From: Gordonia polyisoprenivorans NBRC 16320 = JCM 10675
GTDB lineage: Bacteria > Actinomycetota > Actinomycetes > Mycobacteriales > Mycobacteriaceae
Assembly: GCF_000241325.1 (NCBI RefSeq)
Contig: NZ_BAEI01000011.1
Span: 62,001 to 126,000 of the forward strand
DNA: 64,000 nt
Direction of reading: 5' to 3'
The notes beneath the pieces are model-generated. The model searched no databases, was not told where the DNA came from, and was given only the letters and a program-made list of their open reading frames with translations. The position numbers and the translations under genes are program-made. Shown here piece by piece: positions 24,693-33,591 of the stretch. Position 1 is the first letter of the stretch. Every line of letters starts with the position of its first letter.

Positions 24693-26276
24693 GTGCTCGT
24701 CGCACCCACCGCCGTTGTCGCGGCTACCTCGTCACCGGACCTCACCGCGGTACGCGCACAAGCGGGTTCGTGGCGTTCGGCCGAGATCGGGATCACCGAC
24801 CGCGATCTCACCGACGCGGCGCTCGCCGATCTCGTCGACACCGCCGGTGGTGCGGGCGAGGACTCCTTCGCCAGGGCGGTCACCGCGATCATCTCGGCCC
24901 GCGCCGGTAGCTTTCCGCGCATCCCGCACATCGACGCGGCGACCGAGATCTTCCGAACCTTCCTGCGCCACGACCTCATCGACGGTTGGCTCTACGTCCG
25001 TGAATCCGATGGATATCTGCATCCGTACCTCGTCATGGACCTGACTCTCGAACATGCCGACCGCACCCACGGTCCGCGGATCAAGTTCACCATGGAGGCC
25101 GACAACGCCACGGTGAAGCGTCCGTCGCGCAAACCGAAGGTGCTCTACTTCGAGGAGACCGAGGTGGTCGGCAAGACCCCCGGTGACGTCCTGGCCGCCG
25201 GCGGTGCCTACAAGGAAACCCCGGAACTCAAGGAGGAGTACCAGACTCGCCGTGAGCAGTATCAACGGATCATCGACGACGGGTTCGGTAAGCAGTACCG
25301 CTACACCGGCCGGGTGATCCGCACCGATGACTACCGGGCGCCCAACAAGCGGGAGAACCGCAAGGTGGTCCACGACGTCGCACCGAGCGAGATCGCGGCG
25401 CTGCGCATGGTGGCGCCGTCGATCCTGTTCGGCCCCGATGAGTACGGGCCGGTCCCGGTGATCACCGCGGTGCGCGTGTTCGATTTGGGCGCACAGGATT
25501 TCCTCGACGTCAACACCGGCGACCTCGTCGACTACGCCTACGATGCGCACCTGCAGGACAAGCTGGTGCTGCCCGACGATCAGCGAGAACTCCTCAACAT
25601 CCTCACCACCGACATCTCGGTGTTCACCGGTGACATCATCGACGGGAAATCGGCGGGCAACGTGATCCTGGCCAAGGGACGCCCCGGCGTCGGCAAGACG
25701 CTGACCGCCGAGGTGTACGCCGAGGTCACCGCACGTCCGCTGTACTCGATCCACTCCGGATCACTGGGTGTGACACCGGAATTGGTGCGCAAGAATCTCG
25801 AGGTGATCTTCGACCGCGCCAAGCGGTGGGATGCGGTGTTGCTGCTCGACGAGGCCGACGTCTTCGTCATGGAACGCGGAATGGACCTGTCGCAGAACGC
25901 GATCGTCGCCGAGTTCCTGCGCACCCTCGAGTACTTCGACGGATTGCTGTTCCTCACCACCAACCGGATCGACGGCGTCGACGAGGCGATCCTCGCCCGG
26001 TGTGCCGCGGTCATCGAATACCAGCCACCCGGACCCAAGGACGCCCGCCAGGTGTGGCAGATCCTCGCCGCGGGCAACGACGTCATCCTTGGGGAGGATC
26101 TACTCGACGACCTCGTCGGCGGCTTCCCCGACATCACCCCGCGCGACATCAAGATGCTGCTGCGACTCGCGTTGCGGATGGCCAGACATCGCGGGGTCGA
26201 TCTCGATGCCTCGGTGTTCGCCGGCAGCGCGGTGTTCCGCGGGTTGCATTACATCCCGCCGGAGGATCGGCGGTAG
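24693..26276 (+). CDS. AAA+ ATPase with uncharacterised N-terminal domain, linked to cat operon
   Basis: A 527-residue protein starting at GTG with GAAGGAG upstream. Residues 1-310 form a domain I do not recognise. Residues 315-500 are a single classical AAA module: Walker A GRPGVGKT (329-336), Walker B LLLDEADV (383-390), sensor 1 LTTNR (421-425) and a likely arginine finger region near ARCAAVI. The AAA core is of the CDC48/proteasome-ATPase type. It has no protease, helicase or DNA-binding domain. Its place directly after catA suggests a chaperone-like or assembly role for the ben/cat enzymes, but that is inference from position only. Confidence 0.7.
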   Translation: MLVAPTAVVAATSSPDLTAVRAQAGSWRSAEIGITDRDLTDAALADLVDTAGGAGEDSFARAVTAIISARAGSFPRIPHIDAATEIFRTFLRHDLIDGWLYVRESDGYLHPYLVMDLTLEHADRTHGPRIKFTMEADNATVKRPSRKPKVLYFEETEVVGKTPGDVLAAGGAYKETPELKEEYQTRREQYQRIIDDGFGKQYRYTGRVIRTDDYRAPNKRENRKVVHDVAPSEIAALRMVAPSILFGPDEYGPVPVITAVRVFDLGAQDFLDVNTGDLVDYAYDAHLQDKLVLPDDQRELLNILTTDISVFTGDIIDGKSAGNVILAKGRPGVGKTLTAEVYAEVTARPLYSIHSGSLGVTPELVRKNLEVIFDRAKRWDAVLLLDEADVFVMERGMDLSQNAIVAEFLRTLEYFDGLLFLTTNRIDGVDEAILARCAAVIEYQPPGPKDARQVWQILAAGNDVILGEDLLDDLVGGFPDITPRDIKMLLRLALRMARHRGVDLDASVFAGSAVFRGLHYIPPEDRR

Positions 26277-26307
26277 CGCATACCTCGGTGCGCCTACGCT
26301 GGGTGGG

Positions 26308-26850
26308 GTGCGGTATGACGTCGAGATCGAGTCGCTGGTCGTGTCACCCCGACACGCCTACTTCGGCCGGCCCAAGGACGGTCCCGCCGACGACGTGGCG
26401 ACCCACACCCCCGATCACGTCGATGTGGTCGCCGACAAAGGGATTCGCGGCGACCGGTTCTTCGGCGTGCGCGCCCACACCGAGGCCGCGGTGACGTTCC
26501 TCGCGATCGAGGCGTGGCAGGCCGCGGCCGGTGACGCCGACCCGGTGCTGGCCCGGCGCAACATCGTTGTGCGCGGTCTCGAGCTCGATCCGCTACGCGG
26601 CGTGGAATTCGAGGTCGACACCGGCGACGGCCCCATCCGGTTCCGCGGTGGCCGGCCGGCACATCCGTGTTCCTGGATGGACACCATGGCCGGCGACGGC
26701 GTGCGCAAGGCCCTCATCGGGCGCGGCGGACTGCGCGCCCAGCCGCTGACCTCGGGGGTCCTCCGGGCTGGACCGGCGGTGATCACCGCAGACGTCGACC
26801 TCGACGCGGCCCGCGCTGCCGATCAGGTCCGGCGCGCGCAGCCGCTCTGA
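26308..26850 (+). CDS. MOSC domain protein
   Basis: A 180-residue protein starting at GTG (VRYDVEIESLVV), seven bases after a TACGCT hexamer, so possibly leaderless. It shows DKGIRGDRFFGVR, RRNIVVRGLEL and AHPCSWMD; the cysteine in the last motif corresponds to the conserved MOSC cysteine. MOSC domains carry sulfur or bind molybdenum cofactor in enzymes such as mARC and molybdenum cofactor sulfurase; stand-alone members act on molybdenum-dependent detoxification or 6-N-hydroxylaminopurine resistance. It converges on pruB with a 15-bp gap. Confidence 0.75.
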   Translation: MRYDVEIESLVVSPRHAYFGRPKDGPADDVATHTPDHVDVVADKGIRGDRFFGVRAHTEAAVTFLAIEAWQAAAGDADPVLARRNIVVRGLELDPLRGVEFEVDTGDGPIRFRGGRPAHPCSWMDTMAGDGVRKALIGRGGLRAQPLTSGVLRAGPAVITADVDLDAARAADQVRRAQPL

Positions 26851-26865
26851 GTAGCGGGCCGGTGA

Positions 26866-27828
26866 TTACCCCGCGAGCGCCCTCAGGAAGAACCCGAGGT
26901 TGGCAGGCTTCTCGGCGAGACGCCGGACGAAGTAGCCGTACCATTCCTGGCCGTAGGGGATGTAGACGCGCACCCGCGCGCCCTGGGCGGCGAGACGATG
27001 TTGCTCATCGGCGCGAATCCCGTAGAGCATCTGGTGTTCCCAGCTGTCGGGGGCGCGACCGACCTCGGCGGCAAGGTGGCGGGCGGCTGCGATCATCGTC
27101 GGGTCGTGGCTGGCGACCATCGGATATCCGTTGCCCTTCATCAGGATTCGCAGACACCGCAGGTAGGCCTCGTCGATCTGGGAGCGGTCGGGATAGGCGA
27201 CCGCCGCCGGCTCGGCGTAGGCGCCCTTGCATAACCGGATTCGCGCGCCGGATGCCGCGAATTCGGTGCAGTCGTCCTCGGTGCGACGCAGATACGCCTG
27301 CAGGACGGTGCCGAGTTCGGGGAATTCACCGCGCAAGGAGCGGACGATCTGCAACCGTTCGTCGACGGTGCCGTGGTCCTCGGCGTCGACGGTGACCAGC
27401 ACCCCGGCCCTCCGCGCCGCGGCACAGATCGTGTGCGCGTTCTCCTCGGCGATCTTGCGGCCATGTCGGGGCAGTGATTGGCCGAGCGCGGTGAGTTTGA
27501 GCGACACCTCGAGCCTGCCGGGCTCGACGTCGAGCGGCGACATTTCTTGCGTCGACATTGCCTGGAGGAGTGCGAGATAGGCGTCGACGGTGGCGCTCGC
27601 CTGGCTCTCGTCGGTGGTGTCCTCACCGAGGTGATCGATGGTGACCGAGAGTCCCTCGTCGAGGCATCCGCGGATCGCGGCGAGTACGTCGTCGAGGGTC
27701 TCGCCCGGCACGAACCGGTTCACCACGCGCTCGGTGATCGGCAGCCGCACCGATGCTTCCTTGATCCGTTCGCTGGCAGCGGCTTTCATGATCACCGGCC
27801 GCAGAACCGCGTCGAAGACCGTACTCAT
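26866..27828 (-). CDS. pruB: Proline dehydrogenase
   Basis: A 320-residue monofunctional proline dehydrogenase with a FAD-binding beta/alpha barrel: RLEVSLKLTALGQ, VTVDAEDHGTVD, VLQAYLRRTEDD, RIRLCKGAYAEPAAVAYPD, MVASHDP and VRVYIPYGQEWYGYFVRRLAEKP, the last containing the paired arginines that bind the substrate carboxylate. It oxidises proline to 1-pyrroline-5-carboxylate and passes electrons to the membrane quinone pool. Start ATG at 27828 shares its A with the pruA stop (TGATG), so the two are translationally coupled. Confidence 0.92.
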   Translation of the reverse strand: MSTVFDAVLRPVIMKAAASERIKEASVRLPITERVVNRFVPGETLDDVLAAIRGCLDEGLSVTIDHLGEDTTDESQASATVDAYLALLQAMSTQEMSPLDVEPGRLEVSLKLTALGQSLPRHGRKIAEENAHTICAAARRAGVLVTVDAEDHGTVDERLQIVRSLRGEFPELGTVLQAYLRRTEDDCTEFAASGARIRLCKGAYAEPAAVAYPDRSQIDEAYLRCLRILMKGNGYPMVASHDPTMIAAARHLAAEVGRAPDSWEHQMLYGIRADEQHRLAAQGARVRVYIPYGQEWYGYFVRRLAEKPANLGFFLRALAG

Positions 27829-29459
27829 CACTGCTCCATGTGGGGGTAGGCGGAGGAGGTGGGCGGCACGAAGGTCTCCTTGATGGTGCGGGTGGAACTC
27901 CAGCGCATCAGGTTGGCCTTCGACCCGGCCTTGTCGTTGGTGCCCGAGGCCCGGCCGCCACCGAAGGGTTGCTGACCGACGACGGCACCGGTGGGCTTGT
28001 CGTTGATGTAGAAGTTGCCTGCGGCATTGCGCAGAACATCCGATGCGGTGGCGACCGCGGCGCCGTCAGAGGCGATGATCGATCCCGTCAGCGCGTACTT
28101 CGCGCTCGAATCGACCATCCGCAGGATGTTCGGATAGTCGGCGTCGGGGTAGACGTGCACGGCGAGGATGGGGCCGAAGTACTCGGTCGCGAACGCCTCG
28201 TCGGTCGGGTCGTCGCCGAGCAGGACGGTCGGGCGGACGAAGTAGCCTTCCGAGTCGTCGCAGTGTCCACCGGCGGCCACCGTCATCGTGGGCACGGTCT
28301 TGGCGCGATCGATGGCCGCGACGTGCTTGTCGAAGGCGCGCCGATCGATGACGGCGCCTCCGAAGTTGCCGAGGTCGCGGACGTCGCCGTAGGTCAATTC
28401 GTTGGCCTCGGTGAGGAAGTCGTCGCCCATCCGATCCCACACCGAGCGCGGGATGTAGGCGCGGGAGGCGGCCGAGCACTTCTGCCCCTGGTACTCGAAG
28501 GCGCCGCGGATCAGGGCGGTGCGCAACACATCCGGGTCGGCCGAGCGGTGGGCGACGATGAAGTCCTTGCCGCCGGTCTCACCGACGAGACGTGGATAGC
28601 TGTGGTAGCGGTCGATATTCGCCCCGACCTCGCGCCACAGATGCTGGAATGTCGCCGTCGACCCGGTGAAGTGGATGCCCGCGAGACGTGGATCGGCGAG
28701 GGCGACATCGGAGACCGCGATGCCGTCGCCGTGGACGAGGTTGATGACCCCGTCGGGCATTCCCGCGGCGCGCAGCAGTTCCATGGTCAGGTGCGCGGCG
28801 TAGGCCTGTGTCGGTGACGGCTTCCACACCACCGTGTTGCCCATCAACATCGGCGCGGTGGGCAGGTTGCCGGCGATGGCGGTGAAGTTGAACGGTGTGA
28901 TGGCGTAGACGAATCCGTCGAGGGGGCGATGGTCGAGGCGATTCCAGACGCCCGGCGAGGAGATCGGTTGTTCGGCGAGGATCTCGCGGGCGAAGGCCAC
29001 GTTGAAGCGCCAGAAGTCGATGAGCTCGCAGGGTGCGTCGATCTCGGCCTGCTGCACGGTCTTCGACTGTCCGAGCATGGTGGCCGCGGCGATCCGTTCG
29101 CGCCACGGTCCCGAGAGCAGGTCGGCGGCGCGCAGCAGCACCGCGGCACGATCGTCGAAGCTGGTGTGTGCCCAGGCGTCGGCGGCCTCGAGAGCGGCAT
29201 CGACGGCCGCTCGTGCCTCGTCGTGGCCGGCATTGGTGAAGGTGCCGAGCACCTCGGCGTGGGCGTGCGGTTGCACGACGTCGATGCGGTCGCCGTCGCC
29301 CATCCGGGCACGGCCGCCGATGACGTGGGGGAGGTCGATGGGGTCGGCCTGTGACTGTGCGCGCAGTTCCGCGACGATGCGGGCACGTTCCGGAGTGTCC
29401 GGCGCATAGGTGTGAACCGGCTCGTTCGCCGGGCGTGGGGGAAGGGTGATCGCGTCCAT
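27828..29459 (-). CDS. pruA: 1-pyrroline-5-carboxylate dehydrogenase
   Basis: A 543-residue aldehyde dehydrogenase: YAITPFNFTAIAGNLPTAP, GNTVVWKPSPTQ, FTGSTATFQHLWREVG, catalytic Glu in VGETGGKDFIV and catalytic Cys in YQGQKCSAASRAYIP. It oxidises the proline-derived semialdehyde to glutamate. Start taken at MDAITLPPRP, as the longer frame lacks a ribosome site. A 15-bp palindrome lies 37 bp upstream. pruB follows with overlapping stop/start. Confidence 0.93.
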   Translation of the reverse strand: MDAITLPPRPANEPVHTYAPDTPERARIVAELRAQSQADPIDLPHVIGGRARMGDGDRIDVVQPHAHAEVLGTFTNAGHDEARAAVDAALEAADAWAHTSFDDRAAVLLRAADLLSGPWRERIAAATMLGQSKTVQQAEIDAPCELIDFWRFNVAFAREILAEQPISSPGVWNRLDHRPLDGFVYAITPFNFTAIAGNLPTAPMLMGNTVVWKPSPTQAYAAHLTMELLRAAGMPDGVINLVHGDGIAVSDVALADPRLAGIHFTGSTATFQHLWREVGANIDRYHSYPRLVGETGGKDFIVAHRSADPDVLRTALIRGAFEYQGQKCSAASRAYIPRSVWDRMGDDFLTEANELTYGDVRDLGNFGGAVIDRRAFDKHVAAIDRAKTVPTMTVAAGGHCDDSEGYFVRPTVLLGDDPTDEAFATEYFGPILAVHVYPDADYPNILRMVDSSAKYALTGSIIASDGAAVATASDVLRNAAGNFYINDKPTGAVVGQQPFGGGRASGTNDKAGSKANLMRWSSTRTIKETFVPPTSSAYPHMEQ

Positions 29460-29495
29460 ACCCGTCAGTCCACCAAGACGGCGACACCTGCGATA

Positions 29496-29541
29496 TGTCC
29501 GATCAGCCAATCATCGACGTTGATGGTTGGCTGATCGGACA
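29496..29541. promoter_or_regulatory. Perfect 15-bp inverted repeat upstream of pruA
   Basis: TGTCCGATCAGCCAA at 29496-29510 and its exact reverse complement at 29527-29541, with a 16-base spacer that can pair further. It lies between the ABC permease stop and the pruA start, both on the minus strand. It has no T-run after it, so it could be a terminator of the importer transcript or an operator for proline control. Position 37 bp from the pruA ATG fits both. Confidence 0.6.
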
Positions 29542-29547
29542 AGCGGG

Positions 29548-30345
29548 TCAGCGGACGACGGCGCGTGACCGGATACGTCCGAGGAGGACCAGTGCGAGCA
29601 TCGTGGTGACCAGCAGGATGGTCGTGCAGGCGGCGGCGGAGAATACATCGCCGCGGTCGGAGAGCCCGAAGATGGTGACCGGCAGCGTTTTCCACGTCGC
29701 CGGATAGACCATCACCGTGGCACCGAGTTCACCCATGGACAGGGCCACCGAGAGACCTGCGGCCGCGCCGAGCGCGGGGAGGAGCAGCGGCAGGGTGACG
29801 CGGGTCAGCACCCGCAGCGGTGACGCGCCGAGCGATTCGGCGGCCTGTCGATATGCCGGGTCGAGCCTATCCAAGGCGGCCGAGACCGCGCTGAACGCAA
29901 AGGCCAGCACCAGTACGGTGTGGGCGACGACGACGATCCACTTGGTGCCCCCGAGCAGCAACGGGCGCGAGTTGAAACTGATCAACAGGCCCAGGCCGAT
30001 CGCCACCGACGGCACCGCGATCGGCAGATGGAAGACGGCGTCGGTGATCCGGCGCAGCGGTCCCGCGGAATCCCGGATCGCCAGCGCCGCCCAGGTGCCG
30101 AGTATCAGGGCGAGGGCGCCGGCGATGACCGCGGTCTGCAGGCTCACCGACAACGAGGCGACGTTCTCGCCCGAGAGTGCGTCACCCATGTGTGTCAGAC
30201 CCAGATGGGAGGGCAGTGGGCCGGTCCAGGACCCGGCGAATCCGGCGAGAACCACGGTGGCGATGGGGGCGACGAACACCACCAGCACCACGACGGCGAA
30301 GATCATCCATACGGCGGCGCGGCCGCCACGACTCCAGAACAGCAT
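29548..30345 (-). CDS. Phosphonate-type ABC importer permease (second)
   Basis: A 265-residue permease with six predicted transmembrane helices and the EAA-type loop YRQAAESLGASPLRVLTRVTLPLLLPAL near residues 175-200, which contacts the ATPase. It follows the first permease with a 3-bp gap. In 2-aminoethylphosphonate (PhnSTUV-type) systems two such permeases accompany one ATPase and one binding protein, as here. Substrate is inferred from the HD oxygenase and PhnF-like regulator next door. Confidence 0.8.
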   Translation of the reverse strand: MLFWSRGGRAAVWMIFAVVVLVVFVAPIATVVLAGFAGSWTGPLPSHLGLTHMGDALSGENVASLSVSLQTAVIAGALALILGTWAALAIRDSAGPLRRITDAVFHLPIAVPSVAIGLGLLISFNSRPLLLGGTKWIVVVAHTVLVLAFAFSAVSAALDRLDPAYRQAAESLGASPLRVLTRVTLPLLLPALGAAAGLSVALSMGELGATVMVYPATWKTLPVTIFGLSDRGDVFSAAACTTILLVTTMLALVLLGRIRSRAVVR

Positions 30346-30348
30346 GTC

Positions 30349-31233
30349 TCACAGTCCTTTCCGCTTGCCGGATATCCGGGCGAAGATGAGGCGGTAGATG
30401 CCGTAGAGGGCCAATGACAGGGCCACCTGGACGGTGGCGATCACCGCGGCGCCGGCGAGATCGAAGGTGACGATGCCGCGGGTGTAGATCAGTACCGGCA
30501 GCGTGATCACGTCCTTGGCGCCGGTGAACAACACGATGCCGAACTCGTTGAGCGTCAACAGGAGAACCAGGCTGCCGCCGGCCATCAACGCCGGCCACGC
30601 CTCGGGCATGATGACCGAGCGCAACACCCGCCACGGGGAGGCCCCGAGACTCGCGGCGACATCGAGTTGATCGGTGGACAGCGTCGCGAACGACGCGAGC
30701 AGCGGCCGGACGACGAACGGGGTGAAAAAGGTGATCTCCGCAGCGATCACCCCCCACGGCGTGGCGAGGAAGTTCAGCGGACGGCTGCCGGTGACGTCGG
30801 CGATGATCGCGTTCACCGCACCCGCCGTGCCGTAGAGAAAGGTGAACGCCAGCGTGATCAGAAACGACGGCAGTGCGAGGACGGTGTCGATGAGTCGCGC
30901 CACGATCGTGGAGCCGGGGAACGGCACGAAGGCGAGGACGATCGCCAGGAAGGTACCGAGGATCAGCGCCCCCAGTGTCGAGGCGACGGCGACCTGCGCG
31001 GTCCGCAGGAGCGCGGTCCGGAAGATCTCGCTGGACAGTACTGCACCCCAGGTGCTTTCACCGGTGCCGCCCGCTGATTCGGTCAGCACCCGCACGAGTG
31101 GGTACACCGCGATGATCAGCACGATCACGAGCGGTGGCCACACCCAGACTGCGCTGCGCGATCGCAGGGGGCGGTTCGGTTGCGGTGGTGGCGTGGACGT
31201 GGCGTCGTCGGTGAGTAGTGCGCCGGCGCTCAT
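30349..31233 (-). CDS. Phosphonate-type ABC importer permease (first)
   Basis: A 294-residue permease starting MSAGALLTDDATSTPPPQ. Six membrane segments are predicted, and the EAA loop DQLDVAASLGASPWRVLRSVIMPEAWPAL is clear near residues 195-220. Its ATG overlaps the ATPase stop (ATGA), and the sister permease follows after 3 bp, so all four importer genes are one transcription unit. Confidence 0.8.
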   Translation of the reverse strand: MSAGALLTDDATSTPPPQPNRPLRSRSAVWVWPPLVIVLIIAVYPLVRVLTESAGGTGESTWGAVLSSEIFRTALLRTAQVAVASTLGALILGTFLAIVLAFVPFPGSTIVARLIDTVLALPSFLITLAFTFLYGTAGAVNAIIADVTGSRPLNFLATPWGVIAAEITFFTPFVVRPLLASFATLSTDQLDVAASLGASPWRVLRSVIMPEAWPALMAGGSLVLLLTLNEFGIVLFTGAKDVITLPVLIYTRGIVTFDLAGAAVIATVQVALSLALYGIYRLIFARISGKRKGL

Positions 31234-32408
31234 CGCGGGGTGCCCTCGGAGGCGACGAGGACGCCGATGGGGTCCGGGAAGCGCACGCCGACAACCGAAC
31301 CCGGTGCGTAGTCGACGTGACCGACGACGTCGGCGTCGATGAGCTGATCGGGCAGTCCTTCGACGGCCAGGCTGACGCGCGTCGTCGAGCCCCGCCACAC
31401 CGACCCGTCCACCCGCGCCCACATCGAGCCGTGTGCGCCGGCCGGCGCCACCTCGACGTCGTGCGGCCGCACGCAGATCAGCGCCGGCGACCCCGGTGCC
31501 CACCGCTGGACAGGTTCGGGTGCGTTGGTGGAGAACATCTTTCCGCCCGCCTCCACCAGCGCGGTGGAGCCGGAGACCCGACCCACGGTGCACGGGATGA
31601 GGTTGGCGCCGCCGAGGAATCCGGCAGTGAAATCGGTTGGTGGCCGCGACCACAACTCGTCGGCGGTGCCCAGATCCACCAGGCTCGCGTCCCGCATGAC
31701 GCCGATTCGGTCGGCCAGTGCGAGCGCCTCGGTCTGATCATGGGTGACGTAGAGCATCGTGGTGTCGGGCAACGCATCCCGAAGGTGCTGCAACTCGACG
31801 ACCATCGACGACCGCAATGCGGCATCAAGGGCGGCGAGCGGCTCGTCGAGCAGCAGGACCTCGGGCCGGATGGCCAGGGCACGGGCGATCGCGACGCGCT
31901 GCTGCTGGCCACCGGACAACTCGCGGGGGAGCCGGGAGGCGTACTCGCCCATCGCGACCATCGACAGCGATTCCTCGACGCGTTCGGCAATGACCTTGCG
32001 CGGCAGGCGTCGTGCCTTCAGCCCGAATGCGACGTTGTCGGCGACCCGCATGTGCGGGAACAGCGCGTAGGACTGGACGACCACGCCGATGCCGCGTTTG
32101 GCGGGCGGTAGATCGGTGATGTCGTCGCCGTTGAGGAAGACCTGACCCGCGCTCGGCCGGACGAAGCCCGCCAGCGCCTTGAGCGCCGTGGACTTGCCGG
32201 AACCGCTCGGACCGAGGAGCGCTATGGTCTCGCCACGCCGGGCCCGAAGGGTGAAATCGCGGAGTGCATCGGTCGACTTCTTGCCGCGGCCATAGGTGAC
32301 CGACACACGATTGAACACGATGCTGTCGGGTGCCTTGACGGCTGTCGTGGCATCGGTCTCGGTGGCGCGGCCGGCAAGTGCCGAGCGGCGGATCGGGTTG
32401 TCGCTCAT
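31230..32408 (-). CDS. Phosphonate-type ABC importer ATPase
   Basis: A 392-residue ATPase with Walker A LLGPSGSGKSTALKAL, Q-loop VVVQSYALFPHMRV, signature [15 protein letters not shown], Walker B LLLDEPLAALD and switch His in YVTHDQTEAL. The C-terminal 130 residues are a TOBE-type domain. It starts MSDNPIRRS, one base after the binding-protein stop. The family is the spermidine/iron/phosphonate CUT1-like group, consistent with PhnT. Confidence 0.85.
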   Translation of the reverse strand: MSDNPIRRSALAGRATETDATTAVKAPDSIVFNRVSVTYGRGKKSTDALRDFTLRARRGETIALLGPSGSGKSTALKALAGFVRPSAGQVFLNGDDITDLPPAKRGIGVVVQSYALFPHMRVADNVAFGLKARRLPRKVIAERVEESLSMVAMGEYASRLPRELSGGQQQRVAIARALAIRPEVLLLDEPLAALDAALRSSMVVELQHLRDALPDTTMLYVTHDQTEALALADRIGVMRDASLVDLGTADELWSRPPTDFTAGFLGGANLIPCTVGRVSGSTALVEAGGKMFSTNAPEPVQRWAPGSPALICVRPHDVEVAPAGAHGSMWARVDGSVWRGSTTRVSLAVEGLPDQLIDADVVGHVDYAPGSVVGVRFPDPIGVLVASEGTPR

Positions 32409-32409
32409 G

Positions 32410-33453
32410 TCAGTTCCCGGTGGCCTTCTGGTAGGCGGCGACGTCGGCGTCGAGAGTACTGAGCACCGCATTCCAATCGGGCCGCCACACGGTGACACCC
32501 TTGATGGCCGCGACGGGGCTGTCGGGGCCGTTCGGTGCGGTCACGTCGGTGCGGACCGGGATACCCAGCGCGTCGGTGGCGACGGTGTTCTGCACGTCCT
32601 TGCTGACCAGGTAGGCGAGTAGTTTCTTGGCCTCTTCCGCATGCGGTGCACCCTTGGTGACACCGGCGAAGTAGGGGAGCGAGACGGTGGTGCGGGTGCC
32701 GTCGGGCATGGCCGGGAAGAACAGGGAGAACTTCGAGCCGTCGTCGCGGATGGAGGCGAGATTCATCTGAACATCGCCGTTGGCCACCAACAGTTCTCCG
32801 TTGCTGACCTTGGGCTGCAGCTTGCCGGTCGAGCTGGACGGACCGACATTGTTGGTCTGGAGTTTGGCGAGGTAGTCGAGGGCCTGCTGGTTGCCCATCA
32901 GGTGCTGCAACAGCAGGAGCACCGCGGTTCCGTCGCCGGCCTGCCCGGGTGTGGAGTACTGGATCTTGCCCTTGTACTGCGATGCGAGCAGGTCATCCCA
33001 CGTGCGCGGTGCGGGCTGGGCGGAGGGGTTGGCGATGAAGCTCAGCGTGTTGTCGACGATGGCGACATAGTTGCCGTCGGCGGCATTGTTGCCCTGGGCG
33101 ATTGCGGCATCCTGCACGCCGGAGGACTGCAGGAGTTTGTCGGCGTCGGCGCGCTGGATGAACGGCGGCAGTGTGACCAGCAGGTCCGCCTGCGGGTTGG
33201 ACTGCTCCTTCTGGACGCGCGAAACCACCTCGCCGGAGCCGGCTTCCACGACGTTGACGGCGACGCCGGTCTGCTTCTGATACGCCGCGAACTGGCTCTT
33301 GTACCAGCTGCCGAGGCCGTCGGCGCTGTACACGGTGAGTGTCGTGGCGCCCGACGACGACTGGGTGCCGGTGCCGCCGCACGCGGCGGTCAGAGTGAGG
33401 GCGGCCGCTGCAGCAGCGACTGCAACGGCGCGGGTGAGGTGTCGAACTCGCAT
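32410..33453 (-). CDS. Phosphonate-type ABC importer substrate-binding lipoprotein
   Basis: A 347-residue lipoprotein: signal peptide with lipobox LTAAC near residue 23, then TLTVYSADGLGSWYKSQFAAYQKQTG, VEAGSGEVVSRVQKEQSNPQADLLVTLPPF and RTWDDLLASQYKGKIQYSTPGQAGDGTA, typical of the PhnS/iron-type binding protein cluster. AGGAGCACCC precedes the ATG. The promoter region carries two GGTCTAGACC operators. Ligand specificity, likely 2-aminoethylphosphonate or a derivative, is inferred. Confidence 0.82.
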   Translation of the reverse strand: MRVRHLTRAVAVAAAAAALTLTAACGGTGTQSSSGATTLTVYSADGLGSWYKSQFAAYQKQTGVAVNVVEAGSGEVVSRVQKEQSNPQADLLVTLPPFIQRADADKLLQSSGVQDAAIAQGNNAADGNYVAIVDNTLSFIANPSAQPAPRTWDDLLASQYKGKIQYSTPGQAGDGTAVLLLLQHLMGNQQALDYLAKLQTNNVGPSSSTGKLQPKVSNGELLVANGDVQMNLASIRDDGSKFSLFFPAMPDGTRTTVSLPYFAGVTKGAPHAEEAKKLLAYLVSKDVQNTVATDALGIPVRTDVTAPNGPDSPVAAIKGVTVWRPDWNAVLSTLDADVAAYQKATGN

Positions 33454-33510
33454 GGGTGCTCCTGGTCTGGACAAGTTGCGATCGGGGCGTGTGCTCCACC
33501 ATCATCACCG

Positions 33511-33526
33511 TTTGGTCTAGACCAAA
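33511..33526. promoter_or_regulatory. PhnF-like operator, importer side
   Basis: TTTGGTCTAGACCAAA, a perfect 16-bp palindrome. It is close to TGGTATAGACCA, the site known for PhnF of Mycobacterium smegmatis, and lies 57 bp upstream of the binding-protein ATG. The adjacent GntR/UTRA protein is the expected binder. Confidence 0.75.
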
Positions 33527-33557
33527 GAAGGTCTGCCAGGAAAACGTTCGGTTAACT

Positions 33558-33573
33558 TTTGGTCTAGACCGAA
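33558..33573. promoter_or_regulatory. PhnF-like operator, oxygenase side
   Basis: TTTGGTCTAGACCGAA, the same 10-bp core 47 bp from the first site. It ends just before a TATGCT hexamer (33579-33584) that sits 7 bases ahead of the ATG at 33592, so a bound repressor would block that promoter. Confidence 0.75.
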
Positions 33574-33591
33574 CCCGGTATGCTTGCGGGC

